From assembly GCA_019637075.1 (NCBI GenBank), contig JAHBWI010000004.1:434001-498000 (forward strand): 64,000 bases of DNA, read 5' to 3'. A program made the position numbers and the translations under genes. The DNA comes from Nitrospiraceae bacterium. Lineage in GTDB: Bacteria; Nitrospirota; Nitrospiria; Nitrospirales; Nitrospiraceae. The notes under the pieces were generated by a model. The model made no database searches. It was not told where the DNA came from and worked only from the letters and a program-made list of their open reading frames with translations. Shown piece by piece: positions 18,131-27,025 of this stretch (position 1 is the first letter of the stretch; the number at the start of each line of letters is the position of its first letter).

Positions 18131-18865
18131 TCACCCCAAGACCCGCTTGCGCAGAATCTGAAATGCAAAGAGCGGCAGGGCGGTTTGGCGCGCCAAGCGG
18201 CTCGGCTGCGACAACAGCCGATAGAGCCACTCCAAATGAATGGTGCGGAACAACCAGGGAGCGCGCTTGACCTTCCCTGCCAACACATCGAAGGTTCCCC
18301 CAACTCCCTGGCACACCTTGACCTGTAACTGAGGAAGAAACCTTGCCATCCAGAGTTCCTGCCTGGGGCTGCCGAGTGCGATGAACAGGAAATCCGGCTT
18401 TCCTTCGTTGATACGGGCAAGAACCGCCGGCATCTCCGCGTCCTGCACGTAACCATGTTGCGTCCCGACGATGTTCAATCCGGGAAACTCTTCCCGTAAT
18501 CTGGCCGCTGCCTCGAGATTGACGTCCGGGCTTGCCCCAAAGAGAAACACCCGATAGCCCTTCGCAGCCGCGAGCGCGCACAGCCGCGGCATCAATTCAG
18601 CGCCGGGAACACGCTCGGAGTAGCCGAGACGCAGAAATCTCGTCGCGAACACCACACCGATTCCATCGGGGATCAGCAATCCGGCCGAGCGCAGCAACCG
18701 AAGAAGGTCGGGGTCGGACTGGGCCTTCATGACCTTTTCCGGATTGACGGCAATGACGGCCTTGGGCTCGGCACTAGAGACGCGAGCGTCCGCCCACTGA
18801 ACCGCCTGGTCCATGGTCACGCAATCGACCGGCACATCCAAGACTTCAACGCGCAATGGTTCCAT
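18131..18865 (-). CDS. WecG/TagA/CpsF-family glycosyltransferase (GT26)
   Basis: This cytoplasmic-membrane glycosyltransferase (244 residues) adds a sugar, often ManNAc or ManNAcA, to a lipid-linked intermediate made by WecA/TagO-type enzymes. Family motifs are all present: AVNPEKVMKA, LLIPDGIGVV with the catalytic-region aspartate, FLFGASPDVN, ALGSPRQELWM and GVGGTFDVLAGKVKRAP. It is two genes upstream of the WecA-like initiator, so it probably does the second step of repeat-unit assembly (inference). Its start overlaps the end of the heparinase-like gene by 20 bases, which argues for coupled translation. Confidence 0.9.
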   Translation of the reverse strand: MEPLRVEVLDVPVDCVTMDQAVQWADARVSSAEPKAVIAVNPEKVMKAQSDPDLLRLLRSAGLLIPDGIGVVFATRFLRLGYSERVPGAELMPRLCALAAAKGYRVFLFGASPDVNLEAAARLREEFPGLNIVGTQHGYVQDAEMPAVLARINEGKPDFLFIALGSPRQELWMARFLPQLQVKVCQGVGGTFDVLAGKVKRAPWLFRTIHLEWLYRLLSQPSRLARQTALPLFAFQILRKRVLG

Positions 18866-20789
18866 AGGCCGTCCTCGTAAGACTGAAGGTCTGCAGTTGT
18901 GCCGGGGGCGCTCCCGTCCCGCACCAGATCCGTGTCATGAATTCATGGGGTAATTTTCCGGCATACTCGGCGCGAAGCGTCGCGATCGGGGTCTTCACCC
19001 CGTACTGCGGAGATGCCCAGCCTGCACCTGGAGCCTCACCGCCCCGCAATAGCGAGGTCTTTCCGCCTTCCACAGAAATTTGCATACACTCATCACCCAT
19101 GGGCAGAAGAAATGCGCCGGACTGCCCGATAGGATCGATGGCAAGTTGCCAGTTGAGTTCGAGATGATGCGCCCCGGTACCGGTCAACCAATCCCAGATC
19201 AACCAAGCCCCTGGCGGCTGATATACGATCCCGCGCCAATGCGTGACGCCCAATCTCGCCGTGTAGCCGTAGTGACGCGCGAGTATGGTGGTCTTGCCCT
19301 CCGGCGTTTGCTCCCGATAGATCAGATGGGTCTCGAACGGTTGAGACCACAGAAAGTTGGTTTCCTGAACGGCTTGGTCTTGGCCGTCGACCGTGACGGT
19401 ATTATGGGCCCTGGTTCCCCTGAAATAGCGTCGCCAGTCGGGATGCCCGGTGTAGCTATAGGTGCCGGGGTCCAACAGAATCGGTTGTTGCCCCTTCTCC
19501 AGAGTCAACGCCAGTGCATCGGCATGTCCGTGCGCAAAACACGGCGCCATCCCCAATGACCCGTGATCGAACAACAATCGTTCCCGATCACGGCCTCGAA
19601 TGATCGAGTATCCGGACAAATGGAAGGAGGTCAGCCCGGATTCCGCTTCTTTCGGCGTGGCCACGAACTTGAGATAGGGAGACAAGGCATATCCGTCGTC
19701 CCCGTCTCCGATCCGCGGGAGGACGCCATCGCCCGGCCGCATCATCTCGTGGAGAAACGCCTTGCTCCGTTCAAAAGCTTGATCGATCCGCTGGGGAACA
19801 GACAGGTCGCGTGCCCGCATCAGCATCACGACCAATCCATAGAGGTCACACACGAACTGCAGGTACCAAAACCCTTCTTCGCGACCTCCGCCGTCCTGGC
19901 GTATCTGATGCGTGGCTTCTTCTTCCAGGAGATAGAGTCCGTACACCCTCCAATGTTCGGCGTGTTCCATTTCGGGAAAGAGCACGCCCGCATAGACCAA
20001 ACCCGCCGCCTCGGCAATCGTGTGATTTCCCACCGAGGAATGCCCGGACACGCGCTTTCGGGTGAGTTCCGCATGCGAGCGCGCCATGTTCAGGACGCCG
20101 GACCAGACTTCTCGTGGACGCGCCAACCACGGCCGGACGAGATCCAGGGCATGACAGACGGCAATCACTCGCAAGGCACATTCCATGACCGAGACGTAAT
20201 GGATGCCCGTCATCGGAGGATTGGCTGCCGCCCACGACAGGATCTGCGATTCAATCAGTTCAACGGCTCGTCGCCGCCCCTCCTGACCGGCTTCCCTGGC
20301 ATAGAGTGCGAGCGTGACCAAGTGCTGCAAGCGGGACGCTTCCCAAGCGATGCGAATGTCGCCGTAAGGATTTCCCTCGCGATACGGAATTCGATGGAAG
20401 AAGACACGCGGCCATTGTCGCCCGGTATCGGGAGCGTGATGCCACACATCAGGTTGGTCCGCCCACGACCAGTCATGTCCCAAGACTTTCATGCGTCCCG
20501 CCAACAGGTCTTCGAGCGAACCGGTCGACGGATTGAACTCCCAGGGCAACTGCGGCAAACGCTGGTCCGCGCCATGGCAAAATTCGTGACGATCCACGTC
20601 CTGAGGTGTGTACCGACTCCACGAACCGGCCCCGCCAAGACGATGCCTCAGATGAAGCGAACGAACCAGGAGACCATCACGAACACGATGGAGAATTTCA
20701 CTCGGGCCCATCACGCTCAAGCGCTTCGCATACCAGGCCAACCCCCGAGGGAGAACACTGGTATTCACTTTGACGTTCATCGTGATCAT
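18846..20789 (-). CDS. Heparinase II/III-family (alginate-lyase-like) protein
   Basis: This predicted polysaccharide lyase or binding protein has 647 residues. The N-terminal half is an alpha/alpha-toroid with the substrate-side motif HSSVGNHTIAEAAGL; the C-terminal beta-sandwich carries GHADALALTLE, DPGTYSYTGHPDWRRYF and RGTRAHNTVTVDG, all typical of the family. No signal peptide is evident at the N terminus. Such genes are common in exosortase polysaccharide loci beside the bi-domain oxidoreductase; they may trim or epimerise uronate polymers (inference). The ATG at 20789 lies one base after the preceding stop, with a second ATG three codons in and no clear Shine-Dalgarno for either. Confidence 0.85.
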   Translation of the reverse strand: MITMNVKVNTSVLPRGLAWYAKRLSVMGPSEILHRVRDGLLVRSLHLRHRLGGAGSWSRYTPQDVDRHEFCHGADQRLPQLPWEFNPSTGSLEDLLAGRMKVLGHDWSWADQPDVWHHAPDTGRQWPRVFFHRIPYREGNPYGDIRIAWEASRLQHLVTLALYAREAGQEGRRRAVELIESQILSWAAANPPMTGIHYVSVMECALRVIAVCHALDLVRPWLARPREVWSGVLNMARSHAELTRKRVSGHSSVGNHTIAEAAGLVYAGVLFPEMEHAEHWRVYGLYLLEEEATHQIRQDGGGREEGFWYLQFVCDLYGLVVMLMRARDLSVPQRIDQAFERSKAFLHEMMRPGDGVLPRIGDGDDGYALSPYLKFVATPKEAESGLTSFHLSGYSIIRGRDRERLLFDHGSLGMAPCFAHGHADALALTLEKGQQPILLDPGTYSYTGHPDWRRYFRGTRAHNTVTVDGQDQAVQETNFLWSQPFETHLIYREQTPEGKTTILARHYGYTARLGVTHWRGIVYQPPGAWLIWDWLTGTGAHHLELNWQLAIDPIGQSGAFLLPMGDECMQISVEGGKTSLLRGGEAPGAGWASPQYGVKTPIATLRAEYAGKLPHEFMTRIWCGTGAPPAQLQTFSLTRTAYGTIAR

Positions 20790-20790
20790 G

Positions 20791-22938
20791 TCAGATGTCG
20801 TAGGTCGTTCCCGATTGCAGACTTTTCACCGCCAACAGGCAGGTCCGAGTCACGGCCCAAGCCTCTTCGAACGGCACCGGCGCGCCACCTTCGGCGATCG
20901 CCCTCACAAATCGTCCCATTTCTTCCTTGAAACCCTTGTCTCGTTTCGGGGTGCTGAACGTTTCCCGTTTCGTACCGGAATAGAGACAGGTCTCCAGGAA
21001 ATCGTCCATCGTCAATGATTTCCCATCCGCATGGGCTTCGAACCGCTCTTTCGCCAGGCCGCTGTTACCGCCCGCCGTATAGATCAAGCTGCCGAGCGAG
21101 CCGTCGGCAAAGGAAATGGTCATGACGAATTGGTCGTCCGTCATGCCCGCCGCATGGCGACCGATGCGGCGACAACACACGGAAGTCGGCAAAGATCCGC
21201 ACAAGGCCAGCATATAATCGACGAAATGGCAGCCTTCACCGATCAGTCGGCCGCCGCCGATTGCAGGATCCTGGATCCAATGTTCCGAGGGGATTTTTCC
21301 TGCATTGACTCGATAGGTCATGACAAGGGGATTCTCTCGCCGCGCAAAAAACTTTCTCGCCGCATCGGCATGCGGAGAAAATCGACGGTTGAATCCGACC
21401 GTCAGTGTCAGCCCCTTCTGTGCCTTATCCTCATACACCGCGCGGATCGCGTCGAGTTCCTCTTCCGTCAAACATAACGGCTTCTCGATAAAGACATGCT
21501 TCCCGGCTTCGAGCGCCTTGACCGCCAGTCTTGCATGGCTGTCGTGCCTGGTACCGATCACCACTGCGTTGACGGACAAGTCCCCGAGCACGATGCCATG
21601 GTCCGTCGTGCAATATTCCGCGCGGAGTTTCTCCCCCAATGCCTTGGCATTGATACCGGTCGCCGTACAGACTGCGCGAATGGTGACACCGGGGATGGAT
21701 TCAAGATGAGGCAGGAGCATGTCCTTGACATGATTACCCGCTCCGATCAGCCCGATCGTCGCCGGACCAGCGGAACGTGCCGGTGCGAGCGTGATTTTGG
21801 GCGCGCAGGTCCCTGCTTGCCCTCCCGGGTAAGCGATGAGCATGCCCAGGTACGGAGTCTTCCCCTCCATCATCAGCTTATAGGCATCTTCGGCCTGTCC
21901 GATGGTGAACCGATGGGTGACGAGAGGCTTCACCTTGACCGCTCCGGCGCCGATCAATTCCAGGAAGGCCTCCATGTTGCGGTTCTCCGTCCAGCGCACA
22001 TAGCCGAACGGATAGTCATGCCCCTTCTCTTCATACTCCGCGTCATATCGGCCTGGACCATAAGACATGGACAGCCGGAAGTTCAGTTCCTTTTTGTAGT
22101 ACGGCTCCCGAGGGAGAGTCATTCCCACCGCCCCCACCACCACGACGGTTCCCTTCTGACGCGCAATGAGACCGGCCGTTTCAACCGGCCCGTTGTCCTT
22201 CGTGCTGGCCGTGATCACCACCGCATCGACGCCCCGACCACCGGAGAACATCATGGCAGTCTCGACGAGCGCCGTCGGATTGCAGACCACTTCGGCACCC
22301 AACTCCTTGGCCAATTGCAGTTTTGCGGGATCGAGGTCGGAACCCAACACACGGCACCCGGAGGCCTTGAGCATCTGAACCGTCAACTGACCGAGCAGAC
22401 CAAGACCGATCACGGCGACTCGATCTCCCAGTCTCGGCTCAGCCTGGCGGACTCCCTGCAGCGCGATGGCCCCGAGCGTGACGAATGAAGCATCGTCGAA
22501 ATCGATTGAATCGGGAAGCTTCACGCACAGGTGTTTGGGGATATAGACGACCTCGGCATGCGAGGCGTAGTTTTGCCCGGCGCATGCGACACGGTCTCCC
22601 ACGGAGAACTGGGATGCATCCTGCCCGACTGCGACGACACGGCCGGCACAGCTATACCCCAACGCCGCCGGGGTATCGAGGCGATCGAACACCCGCTTGA
22701 GCGTATCCTTCAGTCCATCCTTTTGGATGAGACCAAGGACTTTCCGTACCATTTCCGGCCGTTCCATCGCCTTGCCCACGAGGCTCTTCTGCCCGACCTG
22801 CACGGTGGAGCGCTCCGTCCCGGCGCTGATCAGCGACACTTCGTTCTGGACCAGCACCCCGCCCTCTCGCAACACCGGCGGCGGCACATCATCGACCTTG
22901 AGTACACCGGACCTGTAGTTTTGAATGATCTGTTTCAT
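20791..22938 (-). CDS. Bi-domain oxidoreductase: zinc-type alcohol dehydrogenase fused to Gfo/Idh/MocA
   Basis: This 715-residue cytoplasmic protein joins two NAD(P)-dependent folds. The first half is a medium-chain dehydrogenase (GRVVAVGQDASQFSVGDRV, Rossmann loop VIGLGLLGQL); the second half, from about residue 400, is Gfo/Idh/MocA (IGLIGAGNHVKDML, catalytic-region FIEKPLCLT). It likely oxidises or epimerises a nucleotide sugar for the polymer (inference). The ATG at 22938 is preferred over an in-frame GTG at 22983 because homology begins MKQIIQNYRSG; the AAAGGA before it is close. A possible sigma-70-like promoter lies at 23017-23045. The heparinase gene follows immediately, so this may begin the second polysaccharide transcript. 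Confidence 0.87.
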   Translation of the reverse strand: MKQIIQNYRSGVLKVDDVPPPVLREGGVLVQNEVSLISAGTERSTVQVGQKSLVGKAMERPEMVRKVLGLIQKDGLKDTLKRVFDRLDTPAALGYSCAGRVVAVGQDASQFSVGDRVACAGQNYASHAEVVYIPKHLCVKLPDSIDFDDASFVTLGAIALQGVRQAEPRLGDRVAVIGLGLLGQLTVQMLKASGCRVLGSDLDPAKLQLAKELGAEVVCNPTALVETAMMFSGGRGVDAVVITASTKDNGPVETAGLIARQKGTVVVVGAVGMTLPREPYYKKELNFRLSMSYGPGRYDAEYEEKGHDYPFGYVRWTENRNMEAFLELIGAGAVKVKPLVTHRFTIGQAEDAYKLMMEGKTPYLGMLIAYPGGQAGTCAPKITLAPARSAGPATIGLIGAGNHVKDMLLPHLESIPGVTIRAVCTATGINAKALGEKLRAEYCTTDHGIVLGDLSVNAVVIGTRHDSHARLAVKALEAGKHVFIEKPLCLTEEELDAIRAVYEDKAQKGLTLTVGFNRRFSPHADAARKFFARRENPLVMTYRVNAGKIPSEHWIQDPAIGGGRLIGEGCHFVDYMLALCGSLPTSVCCRRIGRHAAGMTDDQFVMTISFADGSLGSLIYTAGGNSGLAKERFEAHADGKSLTMDDFLETCLYSGTKRETFSTPKRDKGFKEEMGRFVRAIAEGGAPVPFEEAWAVTRTCLLAVKSLQSGTTYDI

Positions 22939-23016
22939 ATCCTTTGGTGATCCCGGATACCAGAGTGTACGACTGCGGAACACTTCGGCGATGACTGGAA
23001 GGAGGCACTGTACGGC

Positions 23017-23045
23017 AGACTACATTCGTTACCGAAGAAGGTCAA
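23017..23045 (-). promoter_or_regulatory. Possible sigma-70-type promoter for the bi-domain oxidoreductase operon
   Basis: Reading the minus strand, TTGACC (23045-23040) and TAGTCT (23022-23017) are separated by 17 bases. The -35 match is good and the -10 match is only three of six bases, so this is a weak call. It lies about 80 bases before the ATG at 22938 and downstream of the palindromic terminator, where a new transcript would have to begin. Confidence 0.3.
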
Positions 23046-23122
23046 TGCTTGAGAAGAATATTTCGCACCTATATACGTAGCACTGCCGATCCTTGTAGTT
23101 AAAAGTACGACGTGGCGTTCAC

Positions 23123-23167
23123 AAAAAAAGCTTGGCGCCAGTCAATCCTGCGCGCCAAGCTTTTTTT
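23123..23167. terminator. Perfect palindromic rho-independent terminator
   Basis: A 16-base arm (23123-23138, AAAAAAAGCTTGGCGC) has an exact inverted copy at 23152-23167, with a 13-base loop. The GC-rich inner stem is flanked by seven A and seven T, so it can terminate in either direction. It lies about 60 bases after the stop of the minus-strand VPLPA-CTERM gene and isolates that gene from the oxidoreductase operon. Confidence 0.9.
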
Positions 23168-23226
23168 CACCCGCCTTTGACATCACAGATGCAACAGGCG
23201 AATGTGTCGCATCCTGTCACACGTGG

Positions 23227-23913
23227 TTACGCCCTGGAAGCTGAGTTCGAGAAGCGGCCTCGCGCGCCCAACCCGACCAAGCCGATCAGCCCTGCTCCGA
23301 ACAGCAACACGGTCGCAGGCAGCGGAACAGCCTTCAGCGAATCCAACGAACCGACCAGCGTCGACCCGTTCGAGAACACCAACGTCCAGCGATTCACGTT
23401 GAAGGACGACAAACTCGGGCCCGGATTGCCGGGCAACGCCACGCTGCTGAACGCCGTTCCGGTTTCATCGGCCAAGTTGATGGAAAACAGCGACGGCGCC
23501 AATCCCTTCACTAAGTTTCCGTTGACTCCGGCATTGACGGAGTAGAGCGACGTCCCTCCGGTGCTGACCATGGTCAAGTTCGTGCCGCTGTTGTTCAGCG
23601 AGGCCCCGTAATTTCCGATGCTCAGCTGAAGGTTGCTCAATGATCCGTTGTACATCTGAGTGGAAAACCCGGAAGGAAGCAGGCCGGGGGTCGTCGTCTC
23701 AAATGTGTACGTTCCCGACAGCTTCAGACCGGAGTTAAACCCATTGGCACCTGCACCACCCGGCGTGAACAACGCCCCAGGCACTTGGCTGATGTTGCCG
23801 CTGAACTCATAGGTCACCAGCGCAGCATCGGCTTGCTGCGTCTGCCACAGGGGAAGAACGGATCCCACTGCCAGAACCAGCAGCAGCGACAAGTTCAAGA
23901 AACGTTTCGTCAT
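23227..23913 (-). CDS. Secreted VPLPA-CTERM (exosortase substrate) protein
   Basis: This is a 228-residue exported protein with an N-terminal signal peptide (MTKRFLNLSLLLVLAVGS, cleavage near ADA-ALV) and a C-terminal tripartite sorting signal: VPLPA at residues 196-200, a hydrophobic helix (TVLLFGAGLIGLVGLGA) and a basic end (RGR). The middle is rich in Ser, Gly, Asn and Thr, as in many surface or matrix proteins of this class, and has no recognised enzyme motif. The ATG at 23913 has AAGGAG upstream. It is monocistronic: a sigma-54-like promoter lies upstream and a strong terminator downstream. It is the only sorting-signal protein in the window and the probable substrate of the exosortase-EpsI fusion (inference). 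Confidence 0.9.
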   Translation of the reverse strand: MTKRFLNLSLLLVLAVGSVLPLWQTQQADAALVTYEFSGNISQVPGALFTPGGAGANGFNSGLKLSGTYTFETTTPGLLPSGFSTQMYNGSLSNLQLSIGNYGASLNNSGTNLTMVSTGGTSLYSVNAGVNGNLVKGLAPSLFSINLADETGTAFSSVALPGNPGPSLSSFNVNRWTLVFSNGSTLVGSLDSLKAVPLPATVLLFGAGLIGLVGLGARGRFSNSASRA

Positions 23914-23985
23914 GATGACTCCTTCCATTGGGTTTCGCTTTTGAGATCGGGACATGATTCAGTTCCCGATTGGCCACCCAAGATC

Positions 23986-24001
23986 AGCAATTCCCAGGCC
24001 A
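23986..24001 (-). promoter_or_regulatory. Sigma-54-type -24/-12 promoter of the VPLPA-CTERM gene
   Basis: On the minus strand the site reads TGGCCTGGGAATTGCT. GG and GC are exactly 10 bases apart, and TGGC, the G at position 7 and TTGCT match the RpoN consensus TGGCACG-N4-TTGCW; only A and C at positions 5-6 differ. Predicted transcription starts near 23975, giving a leader of about 60 bases before the ATG at 23913. Confidence 0.68.
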
Positions 24002-24202
24002 GAAGCATGAAATCTAACCTATTGATTTTACAGGCCTAAAAGTGTGTCACTGGCGAACACTGCAGGAAAAACCTATTCGCCTGTTCAATTTTGCCCGGTC
24101 ACGTTCGAGACAAGTCTACTGCGGAGAGCCTGCCGTAAACTCGCAGGAAGCCCTTCGCGCACTGAACGCGTGTCATGAAGAGACCTGAACGAATGGGAAT
24201 GA

Positions 24203-26122
24203 CTAGGCGACGGAGCGACGGGCGGTGACTGAAGTAAACCACTGCTCGTGCCAAAGCACGAGATTCAGCAGGTTCCAAATTTTAAAACTGTTGAATCGCT
24301 TCTGGGTGCGAAGCGCGTGGAACAGCTGCTCGATCGCAGGCCGATTGAATCGTTCGGCGATGAGAGGGCTGTCGAGGATACGAGGTTTGGCAAACTCTAC
24401 CAAGCGCGGCGACAGCATGTTGGTGGCCGAGCCGCAAAATCCCCATTTCTTGCGGTCGATGATACTGTCGGGAATGATGCCTCGTGCCGCCTCCTTCAAG
24501 ATGTACTTCGGCCGACCATGCTTGTACTTCAATGCCGACGGGATGGAGAGCGCGAAGGCCACCAGATCTTCATCCAGGAACGGGACACGAGTTTCGATGG
24601 AATTGGCCATGCTCATCTTGTCGACCCGCATCAGCAGCAGTTCGGGTAGCCGATTCTTCAGTTCGATTTGGATAATGCGCGAGAGCGGGTCTCCCAGCTG
24701 CAAGGAATGCTCGAGCCGATCGATCCATCGACTCGAAGTTTCTTCCGACACGAATGCGGGCTTGAGCAACGAGGATTTCTCGTTGTCCCAAAACGCGATG
24801 GCATTGCCAAGGAACAGCGGCTCGCCCTCGCCGGCTCGACGCAGCGCATCCTGGGTCTCGGCCGGAAGAAAATATTTTCCTACCGCGTAGATCGACTGCC
24901 TCAAGAGACCCGGCATATGGAGGTAGGGTCGGTAGAGCTGTCGGTCCCACCCATCGAACAGATGATACGTTTGGTACCCCGCAAAAATCTCATCACTCCC
25001 CTCGCCGACCTGGATCACAGGCGTCCCGGATTCCCGAGCTACGCGGGAGATGTAGTAGATGGGGACGCACACCGGATCCGCAACCGGCTCATCCTGCAAG
25101 CGAGCCATCTCGGGAAGGAATGCGATGAAGTCCCGGTCGTCGATCACGGCCTCGTGATGATGGGTCTTGAAATGGGTTGCAACCTGGCGCGCGTGCTCGA
25201 ATTCATTGGTTGGATCATCTTTGATTCCGATCGAAAATGTCTCGACCGGTCGATCCAGCAGTTCGGCCATCAACGCGACGTTGAGCGAGGAATCGACCCC
25301 TCCGCTGAGAAACACCCCGAACGGGACATCCGATACCATCCGTCGTTTGACGGACTGCCGCAATAGCCGGCGAATCTCTTCGATGCATTCCTGTTCGCTC
25401 AAGTCCGTCGTCGCGGCTGAGTACGGCGCGGGATCCCAAAATCGATGCTGTTCCATCCGCCCTTGCCGATCCAGCGTGAGACAGCTGCCGGCTTCCAACT
25501 TCCGCACGTGCTCGAAAAAGGTGTAGGGGGCGGGAGCATTGGCAAACGTGAGGTAGTGATAGAGCGACTCCTGGTGAATCTCTCGGGAGAAACCAGGCAA
25601 GGCCAACAGGGCCTTGATTTCAGACGCAAAGGCAAAAGCCCCCTGCTGGTCGACATAGTAGAGCGGCTTGACGCCGAGCGGATCGCGGACGAGGGTGAGG
25701 AGACCCTTGCGGACATCATAGAGCGCGAAGGCATACATGCCCCGAAGACGACGAAGACATTCCTCCACTCCCCATTCCCTCGCGGCATAAAGGATGACCT
25801 CGGTATCCGACTGGGAACGAAACGATGCCTGCACCGAAGCAGGAAGTTGCCGGCGCAGTTCCTGGTAGTTGAAAATCTCCCCGTTAAAGACGATCCAATG
25901 GGAGCCATCGGCCGTGCTCATCGGTTGATGGCCGAGCGGCGACAAATCGATGATCGACAACCGTCGGTGGCCTAATGCCAGCAACCGTTCACCGTCGCGC
26001 AGGACGGTGACACCGGCATCGTCGGGTCCACGATGACGCATTTCGTCCCGCATGGCGACGACCGTACGCTCGAGCAGGGCCGGGTCTCGATCGCGTGACA
26101 GGACCCCAACGATTCCACACAT
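24203..26122 (-). CDS. asnB: Glutamine-hydrolysing asparagine synthase-like amidotransferase (exosortase-locus type)
   Basis: This cytoplasmic enzyme (639 residues) combines an N-terminal class II glutaminase (Cys2 nucleophile directly after the start Met, MCGIVGVLS; RGPDDAG; GHRRLSIIDLS) with a C-terminal asparagine-synthase domain (PP-loop GVFLSGGVDSSL; GEGSDEIFAGY). In polysaccharide loci such enzymes often amidate a sugar carboxylate rather than make free asparagine, so the substrate is open. The ATG at 26122 is set by the need for Cys at position 2; an upstream start would block the nucleophile. It lies 33 bases after the methyltransferase gene and is the last gene before the VPLPA-CTERM unit. 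Confidence 0.9.
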   Translation of the reverse strand: MCGIVGVLSRDRDPALLERTVVAMRDEMRHRGPDDAGVTVLRDGERLLALGHRRLSIIDLSPLGHQPMSTADGSHWIVFNGEIFNYQELRRQLPASVQASFRSQSDTEVILYAAREWGVEECLRRLRGMYAFALYDVRKGLLTLVRDPLGVKPLYYVDQQGAFAFASEIKALLALPGFSREIHQESLYHYLTFANAPAPYTFFEHVRKLEAGSCLTLDRQGRMEQHRFWDPAPYSAATTDLSEQECIEEIRRLLRQSVKRRMVSDVPFGVFLSGGVDSSLNVALMAELLDRPVETFSIGIKDDPTNEFEHARQVATHFKTHHHEAVIDDRDFIAFLPEMARLQDEPVADPVCVPIYYISRVARESGTPVIQVGEGSDEIFAGYQTYHLFDGWDRQLYRPYLHMPGLLRQSIYAVGKYFLPAETQDALRRAGEGEPLFLGNAIAFWDNEKSSLLKPAFVSEETSSRWIDRLEHSLQLGDPLSRIIQIELKNRLPELLLMRVDKMSMANSIETRVPFLDEDLVAFALSIPSALKYKHGRPKYILKEAARGIIPDSIIDRKKWGFCGSATNMLSPRLVEFAKPRILDSPLIAERFNRPAIEQLFHALRTQKRFNSFKIWNLLNLVLWHEQWFTSVTARRSVA

Positions 26123-26155
26123 CCCAGGTCTATCCCCCAAGTCAGATGACAATGA

Positions 26156-27025
26156 CTATTTTAGAAATGCCCAGAGATGCCAGCCATAGCGCGCGGCCAA
26201 GGCACCTCGAACGCCTCGCGGTAGGAGCTTGAGAAAAGGCAATTGACGTTCATTGAGAAAGTGGACCCGGCTCTCCTCGAGCCGAAATTCGGGAAAATCC
26301 GCTGCGATCGTCGCGACGTCGTAGACTTTGGAATACGGATTCCCCGGCCCATCGGTGTTGCGCATCATGAAGAGCGGATTCTGGAGGTAGCTCCACAGAC
26401 CGAACTGTGCCGTATTTTCAAGATGGCCACGCAGCAAGGGATTTCTGATCATCCCGTCAAAGCCAAGACGCGATGCGGCCGTGAGGCCGACCATCAGAAA
26501 TCGACGGATCACGTTGATGCTGAGATGATAGTTGAGCGAGTTCTTGTGGTACATCATGATCGCCAAGCGACCGCCGGGCTTGAGTACCCGCCGGATCTCC
26601 CTACTGACTTCGCGGATCGGCGGAATATGGTGTAAGACCCCGTGGGAGTAGACCACATCGAAGGAAGCGTCCGGATAGGGAATGTCCGTGGCGCTCCCCT
26701 GCTTGACCGCCTGATACGGAAGACCGAACAACTGAAACCGGGTTTGGGCCCGGAACACGGCTTCCGCCGTGAGATCAAGACCGTGCCAGCGTCCGCCACG
26801 CTGGATGATTTGGGCACTATCCGCCGCTTGGCCGATCCCAATCTCCAGAACGTTCTTCCCCTTCAGGTTCAAGCGATCCAATTCCCCAAGAATATGGCCT
26901 TCGGTGCGATATCGAAAATCATCGTATCGCGTGAAGAACGTCGTCCATTCCCGATCTTTCCCCACCAATGTTTCCCCGCAGGGGTTCGCGTCCCAAAAAT
27001 GTTCGATGTCGCGAAGGGTGTTCAT
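26156..27025 (-). CDS. Class I SAM-dependent methyltransferase
   Basis: A 289-residue Rossmann-fold methyltransferase. Motif I is VLEIGIGQAADSA, the acidic strand-2 end is WHGLDL, and motif IV/post-IV is FDVVYSHGVLHHIPP followed by RRVLKPGGRLAIMMYH, typical of Methyltransf_11-like enzymes. It probably methylates a sugar or lipid-linked intermediate (inference). The start at 27025 overlaps the stop of the upstream glycosyltransferase by ATGA, so translation is coupled; an in-frame ATG five codons upstream is less likely. Confidence 0.85.
   Translation of the reverse strand: MNTLRDIEHFWDANPCGETLVGKDREWTTFFTRYDDFRYRTEGHILGELDRLNLKGKNVLEIGIGQAADSAQIIQRGGRWHGLDLTAEAVFRAQTRFQLFGLPYQAVKQGSATDIPYPDASFDVVYSHGVLHHIPPIREVSREIRRVLKPGGRLAIMMYHKNSLNYHLSINVIRRFLMVGLTAASRLGFDGMIRNPLLRGHLENTAQFGLWSYLQNPLFMMRNTDGPGNPYSKVYDVATIAADFPEFRLEESRVHFLNERQLPFLKLLPRGVRGALAARYGWHLWAFLK

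Noticed and set aside
19563-20930. 455-codon open frame on the plus strand
   Set aside because: Antisense to the heparinase-like and oxidoreductase genes, crosses their boundary, and shows no domain; a by-product of GC-rich codon use.
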